Part shown: one piece after another, positions 8,716-18,103 of the stretch
Numbering within the stretch: the first letter of the stretch is position 1
Layout of the letters: each line of letters opens with the position of its first letter
Assembly (NCBI RefSeq): GCF_000821185.2
Contig: NZ_CP050857.1
Location: forward strand, 52,750-116,749
Direction of reading: 5' to 3'
Origin: Serratia symbiotica
Lineage (GTDB): Bacteria; Pseudomonadota; Gammaproteobacteria; Enterobacterales; Enterobacteriaceae
DNA: 64,000 nucleotides
Translations under genes and position numbers: made by a program
The notes under the pieces: model-generated
The model's input: the letters and a program-made list of their open reading frames with translations, nothing else
Database searches by the model: none
Told to the model about the DNA's origin: nothing

Positions 8716-9861
8716 ATGGAGTTATGGGTATTAGTAGCGGCAATTTATTTAATTTATATATTTTTTTTTAAAAAGAAGAAACATAAATCCGGTGAGTCAT
8801 ATAAAGCTGTTAAAACGCCTACAAGAGGGTTGAAAACTGATACCAAGAACAATAAGAATATTGTCTCAAAAGATGACAGTGAAGATGATGCGCTCGCAAC
8901 CTTTACGTTGACTTCAAGACGGACTGTCGAATACCGGATATCGGCTACTCCACGACAGGCTTCTTCAAAAAGTACAGGTGCCCTGGCTCAATGGGTACAG
9001 CCGGGTAATGAGATCTCTGCGGGAGGGGTGGTTATTGCTGGCGGTTACCTGTATTTCGGCCAGCGGATGAAGCCCCCTGGGCAAAGCCTGAGCGGATATT
9101 ATAACGATGGTGGTGAAGCATCACTCATAGACGCCACGCTTAATGTACAACCCAGGCCCTATCACTACGAAGACGGCTCTCTAGGATACCGGCCTGATTA
9201 TAGCTCGCTTTCCCCTGAGTCTCGCGGAGCATATCTCAGCTGGCTGGCAAGCGACAGAGGCGATGTATCATGCCCTATCGGTTACGTTTTTATCTACCTT
9301 TATGGCTTGGAAAGAAGGGCGCTTGTTGATAGCAGGGATGAAAATATCTCTGACGATGAATTTCGCTCGCTGTTTTCTGAGGTTGAACGGTTAAGGTTAG
9401 TATTCTTTGATAACCGCTCCTTCCGGCATTACACATCGCAACTGCTAGAAGCCATGACCATTTTACGCCTGGGTATGGAACTCTCCACTGATACCTGCAA
9501 TGAGGTCGGTTTCAGTAATGGCATGATTTTTAAACTTTCCCTCTCAAAGGCGGTGGATGCAGGAATGCCCGTGTCAGCCGGTCAGGCTCTGACTTGGGTT
9601 AAACACCACGCGGAATATGCGCTACGTACCCCTGCCCGTCGCTGTGCGAAAGAGTTCGCGGTGCTTTTCAAGCAGCGTTATACCATTAAATACGGTGACG
9701 GGATGATAATTAAGCCAAACAAGACACGGTTGCGTCTGGATTATAGGCCAGCAAGTCCGAGCTTGCCCGGCGTTAGTCTCCCGGTTTCAGATCTCCCCGA
9801 TCCTAGGGGTGCTACGCCGGAACCCCAGATTTTTCCGTCCGCCAAAATTATCCCCGGTTGA
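8716..9861 (+). CDS. TerB-like domain protein, 3' end replaced by transposon
   Basis: About 381 residues from ATG 8716. Residues 2-18 (ELWVLVAAIYLIYIFFF) form a membrane anchor followed by a lysine cluster. The middle (SLIDATLNVQPRPYHYEDGS, YRPDYSSLSPESRGAYLSWL, then VFIYLYGLERR) matches the N-terminal domain found beside TerB domains in tellurite-resistance-like and phage-defence-associated proteins. The TerB domain proper appears to be missing: from about 9806 the frame runs into the left inverted repeat of the Tn3-family transposon, so the last 18 or so residues are encoded by the repeat. Probably non-functional or altered. Confidence 0.65.
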   Translation: MELWVLVAAIYLIYIFFFKKKKHKSGESYKAVKTPTRGLKTDTKNNKNIVSKDDSEDDALATFTLTSRRTVEYRISATPRQASSKSTGALAQWVQPGNEISAGGVVIAGGYLYFGQRMKPPGQSLSGYYNDGGEASLIDATLNVQPRPYHYEDGSLGYRPDYSSLSPESRGAYLSWLASDRGDVSCPIGYVFIYLYGLERRALVDSRDENISDDEFRSLFSEVERLRLVFFDNRSFRHYTSQLLEAMTILRLGMELSTDTCNEVGFSNGMIFKLSLSKAVDAGMPVSAGQALTWVKHHAEYALRTPARRCAKEFAVLFKQRYTIKYGDGMIIKPNKTRLRLDYRPASPSLPGVSLPVSDLPDPRGATPEPQIFPSAKIIPG

Positions 9862-10462
9862 GCAGCTTTATACCGTCAGCGCGCAGTTGACCATCCGGGG
9901 ATATGTGGCGGTACAGCGTTTGTCGGGTTATCCCCAGCTCCTGGCATAACGTACTGACTTTCGTCTCTGGCCGCCCCATTGATGCCATTGCCAGTCGCAA
10001 TTTTATTGGCGTCATTTTGTAAGGCCGCCCGCCGTTCCTCCCGCGGGCTCTTGCTGAGGCAAGGCCTGCAGTCGTTCGCTCGGCAATCAGTTCGCGCTCA
10101 AACTCGGCCAGTGCGGCAAAGATCCCAAAAACAAGCTTGCCGGCAGCTGTCGTGGTATCGATAGTCGCTCCGTGACCGGTCAGTACCTTCAGGCCGATCC
10201 CGCGTTCGGTAAGGTCATGCACCGTATTAATGAGATGACGAAGGTCGCGACCGAGTCGATCCAGTTTCCAGACAATCAGGGTGTCATCTGGCCGTAGGGC
10301 TTTCAGACAGGCAATAAGTCCTGGGCGATCTTCTCGCTTGCCCGTTGCCCGGTCTTCATAAAGATGGGCAACATCAACGCCGGCTGCGATCAGCGCATCA
10401 CGCTGTAAATCATTAGTCTGAGAACCATCTGCTTTTGACACCCGCATATAACCAATTAACAT
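9848..10462 (-). CDS. tnpR: serine resolvase of the Tn3-family transposon
   Basis: 204 residues. The catalytic domain begins MLIGYMRVSKADGSQTNDLQ with the active Ser at about residue 9, then TGKREDRPGL, WKLDRLGRDLRHLI and FAALAEFERELIAERT. The C-terminal HTH is LCQELGITRQTLYRHIS. It is divergent from tnpA with the res site between. It resolves the cointegrate formed by replicative transposition and usually represses both genes. Its sequence is unlike the resolvases at 6218 and 47206. Confidence 0.94.
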   Translation of the reverse strand: MLIGYMRVSKADGSQTNDLQRDALIAAGVDVAHLYEDRATGKREDRPGLIACLKALRPDDTLIVWKLDRLGRDLRHLINTVHDLTERGIGLKVLTGHGATIDTTTAAGKLVFGIFAALAEFERELIAERTTAGLASARARGRNGGRPYKMTPIKLRLAMASMGRPETKVSTLCQELGITRQTLYRHISPDGQLRADGIKLLNRG

Positions 10463-10605
10463 TTTATACCTGTCACATATACGTTCGATTATGTGACATT
10501 TTGGTTTTGGTGCTGATGTCTGTCAACAATAGTCACATTACCCGTCATTTAATTTATGACACGTAAAGGCTGAATTTTAATGATAATGTTACACTTGCGT
10601 ATATA
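10463..10605. promoter_or_regulatory. res site and divergent promoters of the Tn3-family transposon
   Basis: Contains a 28-bp subsite with perfect 9-bp arms, TGTCACATA and TATGTGACA, at 10471-10498, and further TGTC/GACA half-sites to about 10571. This is the standard place for the resolution site, between divergent tnpR and tnpA. Confidence 0.85.
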
Positions 10606-10621
10606 AGCATAAGGATCAGGG

Positions 10622-13600
10622 ATGGCCAATAAAAATAAACTCCTCAGCATTCTTTCGGACGCCGAGCAGGAAGCGCTGTATGGCCTCCCGGATTTCGATG
10701 ATGCTCAGCGACTGGAGTTTCTGGCGCTGGATGAATCTGAACTGGCGCTGGCCTGCAGCCGTAGGGGGCTTCACGCTCAGATTTATTGCATCATCCAGAT
10801 CGCTTACTTTAAAGCCAAGCACCTGTTTTTCCGCTTCGGGTGGGATGATGTTCCGGACGACTGTAGCTTTGTCCTGAGCCGTTATTTCCCCGGGGAGTCA
10901 CTTCCTGACAAATCACCCACTAAGCACGAGCGCTATGCTCAGCGGGAAAAAATCTGCGCGCTGTATGGTTACCGCCCCTGGTCATCAGCACTGTCTTCAG
11001 CGCTTGAACAACAGGCCGCCCACATTGTTCACCGCGATGTCACTCCCGGCTTTGTAGCCACAGAGTTGATCATCTGGCTCAACGCGCACAAAATCATCCG
11101 ACCTGGCTATACCACGCTCCAGGAGCTGGTAAGCCGGACGCTTTCTGATGAAAGGCAGCGGCTGGGGCGTATCCTGATGGAGCGGCTTGATGATGCCACC
11201 ATCGATGGTCTGAACACGCTGATTGAACGTGATGATACCCTTTCCCGGCTGGCGATCCTCAGGCAGGATGCACGTGATTTCGGCTGGCGTCAGATGGTCC
11301 AGGAGCGGGAAAAATGGGCCATACTGGCGCCATTGCACCGCAAAGCCTGCGACATCCTGCCGGCACTGAATATTTCTCAGCAGAATCTGCTTTACTACGC
11401 CAGCCTGGCAAATTTCTATACCGTTTATGATCTCCGTGAACTAAAGCCCGATCAGACCCGCCTTTACCTGCTGTGCTATGCATGGGTTCGTTACCGCCAG
11501 TTCAGCGATAACCTGGTGGATGCGATGTTTTTCCATATGAAACAGCTCGAGGATGAGAGCCGTAGCGTGGCCAAACAGCTTCTGGCTGACGTCCAGGAAA
11601 AACACCGGCGTGAAACGTCTAAAATCGGACGACTGTTATCGCTTTACGTTGATGACAGCGTTCCGGACCCCACCACCTTTGGCGAAGTCCGCCGGCGTGC
11701 ATGGAAAATCATGCTGCGGGAGGCGCTGAAAACCACCGCACTGCGCATGAGTGTAAAACCTGTCAGTAAACTGGCGCTGCAGTGGCAGGCCGTGGACGGT
11801 ATGACGGCATTAATCCGGCGTCACCTGCGGCCATTATATTTGTCACTCGATCTCACCAGCGTAGTCCACGACAGCCCGTGGGTTGAAGCGCTGAGCTGGC
11901 TCAGAATGGTGTTCAGCAAAAAGCAGACGCTTTCACAGCGGTCACTGGCGGAATGCCCGCCGGGTACATTACCGCAACGGCTGCGCCCTTATCTGCTGGA
12001 GTTCGGCGAGGATGGCGAGCCTACAGGCCTGAACGCCGGGCGGTATGAGTTCTGGCTCTACCGCCAGATAAGAAAGCGTTTTCAGACGGGTGAATTCCAC
12101 CTCAATGACAGTCTCCGCCACCGCCATCTTTCTGATGAACTGGTACCGGAAGGGGAACAGGCCGCTGTCCTGGCTGAAATGAACATCCCGTTTTTGCAAA
12201 AGCCGGTTAAATCGCAGCTCAGGGCGCTGGAGTCCGAATTGCACCTGCAGTGGAAAGCCTTCAACCGCGAGCTTAAGCAGGGGAAGCTGAAACATCTGGA
12301 ATACGATAAAGAAACGCAGAAACTGACCTGGCATAAATCCGGGGTCAGCCGTCATAAGGCGCAGGAGACGCGATTTTATGAGCAGTTGCCATTCTGCGAT
12401 GTGACCGACGTCTTCCGGTTTGTTAACGGGCAGTGCCGGTTTCTTCATACCATGAAGCCGCTGCAACCCCGCTATGCCAAAAAGAATGCCGATGCAGACA
12501 GCCTAATGGCGGTCATCGTTGCCCAGGCGATGAATCACGGTAATCATGTAATGGCACGAACCAGCGATATCCCGTTCCATGTGCTGGAAACCACGTACGA
12601 ACAGTACCTCCGCCTGGCGTCACTGGTCACGGCCAATGACTGCATCACCGATGCCATAGAGGCATTGCCGATTTTCCCGCACTATTCGTTTGATCCCGAA
12701 ACGCTTTATGGTGCCGTTGACGGGCAGAAGTTTGGCGTCGAGCGACCGACAGTAAAGGCCCGACATTCGCGAAAATACTTCGGCCGTGGTAAAGGCATGG
12801 TCGCCTACACGCTGCTGTGTAACCACATCCCGATAAACGGCTACCTGATTGGCACAAACGACTATGAAGCCCACCATGTCTTTGATATCTGGTACCGCAA
12901 TACCTCAGAGGTGAAACCCACGGCCATCACCGGCGACATGCACAGCATCAACAAAGCCAACTTTGCGATCCTGCACTGGTTTGGCCTGCGCTTTGAACCT
13001 CATTTTACGGACCTGAACAGGCAGTTGCAGGAGCTGTACTGTATCAGAGATCCGTCAGCCTATAAAAAAGGCCTGATCCAGCCCGCTGGACAGATTGACC
13101 GGGATCTTATCATCCGCGAGAAAAGCAATCTCGATCGCATCGTCGCCACGCTGGGGCTTAAAGAAATGACGCAGGGGACGCTGGTCCGCAAACTGTGCAC
13201 GTACACCACGACCAATCCGACCCGGCAGGCCCTCTTTGAATATGACCGGTTGGTACGCAGCATCTACACGCTGAAGTATCTGCGCGATCCGCAGTTGGAA
13301 CGCAACATCCGGCGTTCCCAGAACCGGATTGAATCTTATCACCAGCTGCGTGCCGCAGTGGCCAAGGTCGGCGGAAAGAAGGAGTTAACCGGGAAAAATG
13401 ACATTGAAACAGACATCAGTAACCAGTGCGGGCGGCTGATTTCTAACGCGATCGTGTATTACAACTCGGCGATCCTGTCGCGATTGCTGGAGCGGCTGGA
13501 AGCGGAAGGTAATGCCAAGGGCATTGAGGCTCTGACCCGGATATCACCGGTGGCCTGGCAACACATTTTGTTGAACGGACATTATACCTTCCAGAGCAGC

Positions 13601-13651
13601 GATGAGATTATTGACCTGGATGCGCTAGTTTCCGGGCTGAAGCTGGGGTAA
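10622..13651 (+). CDS. tnpA: Tn3-family transposase TnpA
   Basis: 1009 residues, the full length for the family. N-terminal DNA-binding region begins MANKNKLLSILSDAEQEALY (a DUF4158-like start). The catalytic C-terminal half contains TLLCNHIPINGYLIGTNDYE, then ITGDMHSINKANFAILHWFG, and SQNRIESYHQLRAA, the motif region carrying the DDE residues. It is preceded by AGGATCAGGG as ribosome-binding site. The stop at 13651 overlaps the inner end of the right inverted repeat, as is common. The gene appears intact. Confidence 0.95.
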   Translation: MANKNKLLSILSDAEQEALYGLPDFDDAQRLEFLALDESELALACSRRGLHAQIYCIIQIAYFKAKHLFFRFGWDDVPDDCSFVLSRYFPGESLPDKSPTKHERYAQREKICALYGYRPWSSALSSALEQQAAHIVHRDVTPGFVATELIIWLNAHKIIRPGYTTLQELVSRTLSDERQRLGRILMERLDDATIDGLNTLIERDDTLSRLAILRQDARDFGWRQMVQEREKWAILAPLHRKACDILPALNISQQNLLYYASLANFYTVYDLRELKPDQTRLYLLCYAWVRYRQFSDNLVDAMFFHMKQLEDESRSVAKQLLADVQEKHRRETSKIGRLLSLYVDDSVPDPTTFGEVRRRAWKIMLREALKTTALRMSVKPVSKLALQWQAVDGMTALIRRHLRPLYLSLDLTSVVHDSPWVEALSWLRMVFSKKQTLSQRSLAECPPGTLPQRLRPYLLEFGEDGEPTGLNAGRYEFWLYRQIRKRFQTGEFHLNDSLRHRHLSDELVPEGEQAAVLAEMNIPFLQKPVKSQLRALESELHLQWKAFNRELKQGKLKHLEYDKETQKLTWHKSGVSRHKAQETRFYEQLPFCDVTDVFRFVNGQCRFLHTMKPLQPRYAKKNADADSLMAVIVAQAMNHGNHVMARTSDIPFHVLETTYEQYLRLASLVTANDCITDAIEALPIFPHYSFDPETLYGAVDGQKFGVERPTVKARHSRKYFGRGKGMVAYTLLCNHIPINGYLIGTNDYEAHHVFDIWYRNTSEVKPTAITGDMHSINKANFAILHWFGLRFEPHFTDLNRQLQELYCIRDPSAYKKGLIQPAGQIDRDLIIREKSNLDRIVATLGLKEMTQGTLVRKLCTYTTTNPTRQALFEYDRLVRSIYTLKYLRDPQLERNIRRSQNRIESYHQLRAAVAKVGGKKELTGKNDIETDISNQCGRLISNAIVYYNSAILSRLLERLEAEGNAKGIEALTRISPVAWQHILLNGHYTFQSSDEIIDLDALVSGLKLG

Positions 13652-14214
13652 CGGAAATTTCGGCGGTTCCGGCGTAGGTGTGCCACGAATGTACCCTATG
13701 GCAAATAAGGGTGCAATGCTGTGCGAGAGATGAGGGGCGGCCCCTCGGAGGCGGTGTCCAGATGCAGCCTTCAAACTACCCTGAGCTGCTGCCGTTAAGA
13801 GCGGTGGTGGTGAGCGTCAGGGAAAAGGCGCAGTCAGATGCGTCATGTATGTGTTGTGAAGATGAACGAGAGTGAACTGTAGATGCAGTGTCGAAAGGAA
13901 CAAGATGATGTCAAAAACGCGCTTTCTAAGCGGTGCGTGATAAGTCCAGCGGTTATCTGGTTACTGGCTGGTCGGCATCCGGCATATAGACAGCATGAGC
14001 ACAACACAGGCTCTGGCATGGAACGTGGGAACCTGTCGTCCCGATGCGAAGGGAGCGGCGTCGAGCAGAAACCCTGCGAGCGCCAGAGTACCAATGCGGG
14101 GCACAGGGGCAGATGGTTCCGTAGTAGTGATGAAGCGTCTGTAATGGACGTGGAGCGAAGGGGGCCAGTCGTTGGGGCTGTACTGCAGGCCAACCGCATA
14201 AGCGGGAGGAGCCT

Positions 14215-15477
14215 GTGAACCAGTCCAAACCGTTTGCGTTATCCAGACATGCCGTCTGGAGCGCGTACAAGAAAGTAAAAGCCAACAAAGGCAGTGCTGG
14301 GATCGATGGTCAGTCGATTGAGGAATTTGATAGGAACCTCGTGGGGAACTTGTACAAAATCTGGAACCGAATGGCCTCGGGCAGCTATATGCCGCCAGCG
14401 GTTCGGCGTGTTGATATACCCAAGGCGACGGGTGGAACGAGACCCCTGGGGATCCCCACAGTCTCGGATCGCATTGCGCAGATGGTTGTCAAAGACATGC
14501 TGGAGCCGATTCTGGAGGCACTGTTCCACAATGACTCTTATGGCTATCGCCCGCACAAATCTGCGCACGATGCCCTGAGGATGGCCCGGCATCGATGCTG
14601 GCGTACTGACTGGGTGCTGGACGTGGACATCAAGGGGTTCTTCGACAATATCGATCACGAACTCCTGATGAGAGCGGTGTGCAGGCATACGGACTGCAGA
14701 TGGGTGAAACTCTACATTGAGCGATGGCTGACCGCATCGGTGTGTATGCCGGACGGAACGGTGCAGATGAGGGACAAGGGAACGCCTCAGGGCGGAGTCA
14801 TTAGTCCATTACTTGCCAATCTGTTTCTGCATTATGCATTCGATATGTGGATGACGCGGGAATTCCCCGTCGTCCGGTTCGAGCGATACGCTGATGATGT
14901 AGTCATTCACTGCAAGAGTCATGCTCAGGCAATGATGCTGCGTGGCAGGCTCAGAAAACGGCTGGCTGAGTGTAAGCTGGAGATGAGTCCGGGCAAGACT
15001 AAAGTCGTTTACTGCAAGGACAGGGAAAGAACGGAAGCATATCCTGAAATCAGCTTCGACTTTGTGGGCTATACGTTCAGGCCAAGAAAGTCCTTCTCGA
15101 AAGAGGGAGAGCTGTCGGTGAATTTCCTGCCAGCAATGAGCGGCAGAGCTGCGAAGGCAATCCGGCAGACGGTACGGGGCTGGGATCTGAGCCACAAAAC
15201 GCCGTTATCGCTGGAAGTCATGGCCCGTTGGCTCAACCCCATGTTACGGGGCTGGGTTAAGTACTATGGTCACTTTTATCGTTCAGCAATGAACTGTATA
15301 GCCACTCATGTAGATCTGCACCTTGCGAAATGGGTCGCCCGCAAATATAAGCGGGTCCACGGTAGTCTGGCTCAGGCATATGAATGGTTAAGACGGATAC
15401 AGCGCGCCAGGCCCGGTCTGTTTGCACACTGGGAAATTTGTACGCGGCGTGAGTGGTCAACGACAAGAGCCGGATGA
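14215..15477 (+). CDS. ltrA: group II intron reverse transcriptase/maturase
   Basis: 420 residues. The reverse-transcriptase core is visible in order: KGSAGIDGQSIEEF, GTRPLGIPTVSDRIAQMVVK, DSYGYRPHKSAHDAL, VLDVDIKGFFDNIDHELL, KGTPQGGVISPLLANLFLHY, and the catalytic FERYADDVVIHC. The maturase (X) domain follows (WLNPMLRGWVKYYGHFYRSA). No zinc-finger endonuclease domain is present, so target entry probably uses replication-fork primers. ATG or GTG at 14215 is the family-like start. It acts with the intron RNA in splicing and retrohoming. Confidence 0.94.
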   Translation: MNQSKPFALSRHAVWSAYKKVKANKGSAGIDGQSIEEFDRNLVGNLYKIWNRMASGSYMPPAVRRVDIPKATGGTRPLGIPTVSDRIAQMVVKDMLEPILEALFHNDSYGYRPHKSAHDALRMARHRCWRTDWVLDVDIKGFFDNIDHELLMRAVCRHTDCRWVKLYIERWLTASVCMPDGTVQMRDKGTPQGGVISPLLANLFLHYAFDMWMTREFPVVRFERYADDVVIHCKSHAQAMMLRGRLRKRLAECKLEMSPGKTKVVYCKDRERTEAYPEISFDFVGYTFRPRKSFSKEGELSVNFLPAMSGRAAKAIRQTVRGWDLSHKTPLSLEVMARWLNPMLRGWVKYYGHFYRSAMNCIATHVDLHLAKWVARKYKRVHGSLAQAYEWLRRIQRARPGLFAHWEICTRREWSTTRAG

Positions 15478-15500
15478 CGGGAGACTGTCACGTCCGGTTC
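15467..15500 (+). ncRNA. group II intron domain V
   Basis: A 34-nt hairpin beginning GAGCCGGATGACGG and ending GTCACGTCCGGTTC. This is the catalytic domain V, with domain VI following to 15540. It overlaps the last codons of the maturase gene. Confidence 0.85.
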
Positions 15501-15546
15501 CGTGGGAGCGCAGGGGGGAAGTTCCCTTGCGCGACCCGATAACCCC

Positions 15547-15571
15547 TAAATCCGATTTATTCAACAAAGCC
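15547..15571 (+). repeat. terminal fragment of an IS903-like element
   Basis: TAAATCCGATTTATTCAACAAAGCC is the right end also seen at 49586-49610 and 53744-53768. It lies directly between the transposon end and the usher gene; the rest of the IS is missing. Confidence 0.75.
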
Positions 15572-15586
15572 GTGGTATGACCGAGT

Positions 15587-18091
15587 TCAGCGGCACACCG
15601 CCTCCGTCATATAAAGTCCGGCCTCTGCCTTCACTCCCGGAAGGAGGTAGTCCGCACGGCACTGCTGCCCCTCTCCCCACTGGACCATCAGTTGCCCAGC
15701 ATCCGGCAGCCCGGTCAGGTAAACCTGCCCGCCGTCACCCACGACACCGCTGGTTCCGCCGTCCTTACTACTCAGCGTGGCCAGCGCACCAAAGGAAAGC
15801 ACCTGACCGTCCGGGCGTTTCAGTGAAATCAGTGCGCGCCCGCCTACATGCGTGGCAAATGCCGCCCGCGTGACGGCCCCTTTCGTCGGGATAACCTTCA
15901 CGTCCGTCTGGGTGATTTCCGCATCCGCAGGCAGCCTCGTCGGGTCCAAGCTGACCGTATTTTGCTGATACGGGATGAGATAGGATAGGGTGGTATACCC
16001 CCGGTAATCCGTTTTCACCCCGGGCCAACCGTTCACCGGCACGCCGGAGGCACCGGGGGCGGCAACCAGTGCCACGCCGTTGTTCATATCCAGCGGTTGC
16101 GCCAGTGTCATGCCCTCGCTGCTGATAATTATCCCGCCCGCAGCATCCATACCCGTCTGGCTAGAGGTATCGCTGTAGCTGTAGCTGCCGCTCAGCTGAC
16201 CGCAGTTGCCACTCCAACCTAGACGCGCCATACCGGTACTGTGGTTACTGCTGTTCTTAACGGAACGCCAGCTCTGGCTGACGTTCCAGTTAAGCTGCCG
16301 ATCAAACGCCTGTCCGCTCAGCCCCACCTGCTGAGTACTGCCACCTGAAGACGGTGACGTCATCTGATAGTTTGCCCGCGTATTGCCACCTAGCCACCAG
16401 TCCAGCGGCACGCTGGCGCTGATGCTGAAAAGACTATTGTTTCTCTGCTGTTCACCGTGGCGACTGTGACTCTGTGTCCAGTTCAGCGACAGGGAGACGT
16501 TTTTAATTGTGGTGCCGTAGCTGCCTCCCCATGAATCCTTGTGGCCACTGTGGTTCCGGTAAGTTTCCCGGCTGCCGTTCAGGCCGATATATCCCGCGTC
16601 GCCCAGCGACTGGCTGAGGGTAACAGTACTGAGGCTTTTGCTGCGCTCACGCTGGTTGTCATTCCGTCCGCTGTGATAAACATCCAGCACATCAGACAGC
16701 GTATTATACCCGGCAGAGGAATATTGGTAGCTCTCCAGCGTAAACGCACTGTTCGTGGTCTCAACGGAATTGCTGTAGCGCAGCCGCCATGAGGCACCTG
16801 TCTCATTTTTACTATCGTTTCTTTTTTGGTCAGATTGTGTGCCGTCAAGCGACAGGGCGCCCCAACGTCCCAGCGATGCCCCCAGGCCTGTCGTCACGGC
16901 GCGGTAGTTTTCGGTGGCCTGGAGTCCGCCATACGCCGTCAGGCTCCGGGGCAGACCATACATCACCGTCACCTGCCCCACCGCAGGTGCCTCCCCCTCA
17001 CTGTGGGATGACCGATACTGCCCTACCATCACGCTATAGCTGAGATAGCCAGTCTTTAAGGCAATGGCGGGCGTCTGCCAGGGAACGGTAAACACCTGTG
17101 GTTTGCCGTCGGTTTCCCAGACTGTGACCTCAAGTTCCCCACCCGAATTGCTCGCAGAAAGGTCAGTCAGCGCAAAAGCACCCGGGGCAACCACAGCATT
17201 ATAAAGAGTGTAACCGTTCTGCTTTACCTCAACCCGGGCATGCGTCCGGGCAATACCGCGCACCACGGGCGCAAAAGCCCGCATACTCGCTGCCACCATG
17301 GTGTCATCAGAATGCAGCATCACGCCACGGAAGGGGAAGCTGTCAAAAACGTTTGAGGGAGTAAATTGCTCCCCAAGCGTCAGTCGGCTTTTCAGCCGAT
17401 TGAGCCCCCGCTCAGCATAGGTGTAAGACTTCTGCCACCGGACAGGTTGCCCCTGACTCTTGTGCCAAGCCGTGTTATTCCTCAGCCGCCATGGGCCGAT
17501 GTTTGCACCCGGTTCAAGCTGTACATACTGACTGCTATTACGACTGCGGTAGTTCCCCTTGTACTCAGTCTGTGTATTGCTGAACCGATAATTCATCAGA
17601 AACGCTGGCAACCCATCATCCCAGAGCGACTCCGGGGCTATCCCCCATACTATCGGGCGCATGGCCACTTGCGGAATGCTCAGCAGCAGTTGCTGACTAC
17701 TGAACTGAAACTCTACCTGCGCTTGCGGAATGGCCGATAAGTCGGCACAGTTTTCGTCCGGGGTACCCGTTAGGCCGGGATGGTCTTCCACCTTCACGCC
17801 ATAGCGGGACAGTTGTTCCACACTCAGGCAGGCTTCCAGCCCGCTCTTTCCCTGTTCTGTTTCACGCGAACGAAAAACAATATTCTCCGAGCCAACATGC
17901 TCGCGGTTAACCAACACATCAACGGTATAGGTGCCTGGCAACTGCCTGCCCTGATTAAACAACGCGATATCGGCATTGCTGACATTTTCTCCCAACTGGC
18001 TGGCATCAAAAACGTAGTTTTTTGCTACCGCACAGACCGGTAGCAAGGCTGACCATACAGTCAGAGCTATGAAAGAAATCCAGAAGCGCAT
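15587..18091 (-). CDS. outer-membrane fimbrial usher (Psa/Myf/Caf1A-like)
   Basis: 834 residues with an N-terminal signal peptide (WISFIALTVWSALLPVCAVA). The N-domain starts NYVFDASQLGENVSNADIAL. The middle contains the barrel and plug, including the family-typical FPFRGVMLHSDDTMVAAS and FAPVVRGIARTHARVEVKQ. The C-terminal domains contain TKGAVTRAAFATHVGGRAL and end with a Cys four residues from the end (MTEAVCR). It starts 12 bp after the chaperone stop. It forms the pore through which chaperone-bound subunits are polymerised. It is complete; the transposon and IS remnant stop just short of its stop codon. Confidence 0.94.
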   Translation of the reverse strand: MRFWISFIALTVWSALLPVCAVAKNYVFDASQLGENVSNADIALFNQGRQLPGTYTVDVLVNREHVGSENIVFRSRETEQGKSGLEACLSVEQLSRYGVKVEDHPGLTGTPDENCADLSAIPQAQVEFQFSSQQLLLSIPQVAMRPIVWGIAPESLWDDGLPAFLMNYRFSNTQTEYKGNYRSRNSSQYVQLEPGANIGPWRLRNNTAWHKSQGQPVRWQKSYTYAERGLNRLKSRLTLGEQFTPSNVFDSFPFRGVMLHSDDTMVAASMRAFAPVVRGIARTHARVEVKQNGYTLYNAVVAPGAFALTDLSASNSGGELEVTVWETDGKPQVFTVPWQTPAIALKTGYLSYSVMVGQYRSSHSEGEAPAVGQVTVMYGLPRSLTAYGGLQATENYRAVTTGLGASLGRWGALSLDGTQSDQKRNDSKNETGASWRLRYSNSVETTNSAFTLESYQYSSAGYNTLSDVLDVYHSGRNDNQRERSKSLSTVTLSQSLGDAGYIGLNGSRETYRNHSGHKDSWGGSYGTTIKNVSLSLNWTQSHSRHGEQQRNNSLFSISASVPLDWWLGGNTRANYQMTSPSSGGSTQQVGLSGQAFDRQLNWNVSQSWRSVKNSSNHSTGMARLGWSGNCGQLSGSYSYSDTSSQTGMDAAGGIIISSEGMTLAQPLDMNNGVALVAAPGASGVPVNGWPGVKTDYRGYTTLSYLIPYQQNTVSLDPTRLPADAEITQTDVKVIPTKGAVTRAAFATHVGGRALISLKRPDGQVLSFGALATLSSKDGGTSGVVGDGGQVYLTGLPDAGQLMVQWGEGQQCRADYLLPGVKAEAGLYMTEAVCR

Positions 18092-18103
18092 CGTGATTCA
18101 CTA

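Larger units (their letters stand above)
13678..15540 (+). mobile_element. group II intron inserted in a Tn3 inverted repeat
   Basis: Starts GTGTGCCACG, a typical group II 5' end, and ends with domain VI and CCCGAT. A 537-nt structured 5' part precedes the intron-encoded reverse transcriptase. The upstream exon is GGTTCCGGCGTAG and the downstream exon is AACCCC; joining them restores the right inverted repeat of the transposon exactly. Partial 3' ends of the same intron lie at 32449-32508, 40870-40930 and 43552-43835. Confidence 0.88.
9806..15546 (+). mobile_element. Tn3-family transposon, right inverted repeat split by a group II intron
   Basis: The left 38-bp repeat starts GGGGTGCTACGCCGGAACCC at 9806. 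The right repeat starts GGGGTTCTACGCCGGAACCG and is read from 15546 inward, but its outer 6 bp (15541-15546) are separated from the remaining 32 bp (13646-13677) by the intron. Inside are a resolvase, a res site and a divergent 1009-residue transposase, the classical Tn3 layout without cargo. Without the intron the unit is about 3.9 kb. The flanking 5-bp sequences (TCCTA, TAAAT) do not match, so no target duplication is visible. Confidence 0.88.

Noticed and set aside
9801..15551. 5-bp duplication around the Tn3-family transposon
   Set aside because: TCCTA and TAAAT do not match; rearrangement or end sharing with the IS903-like fragment is more likely.
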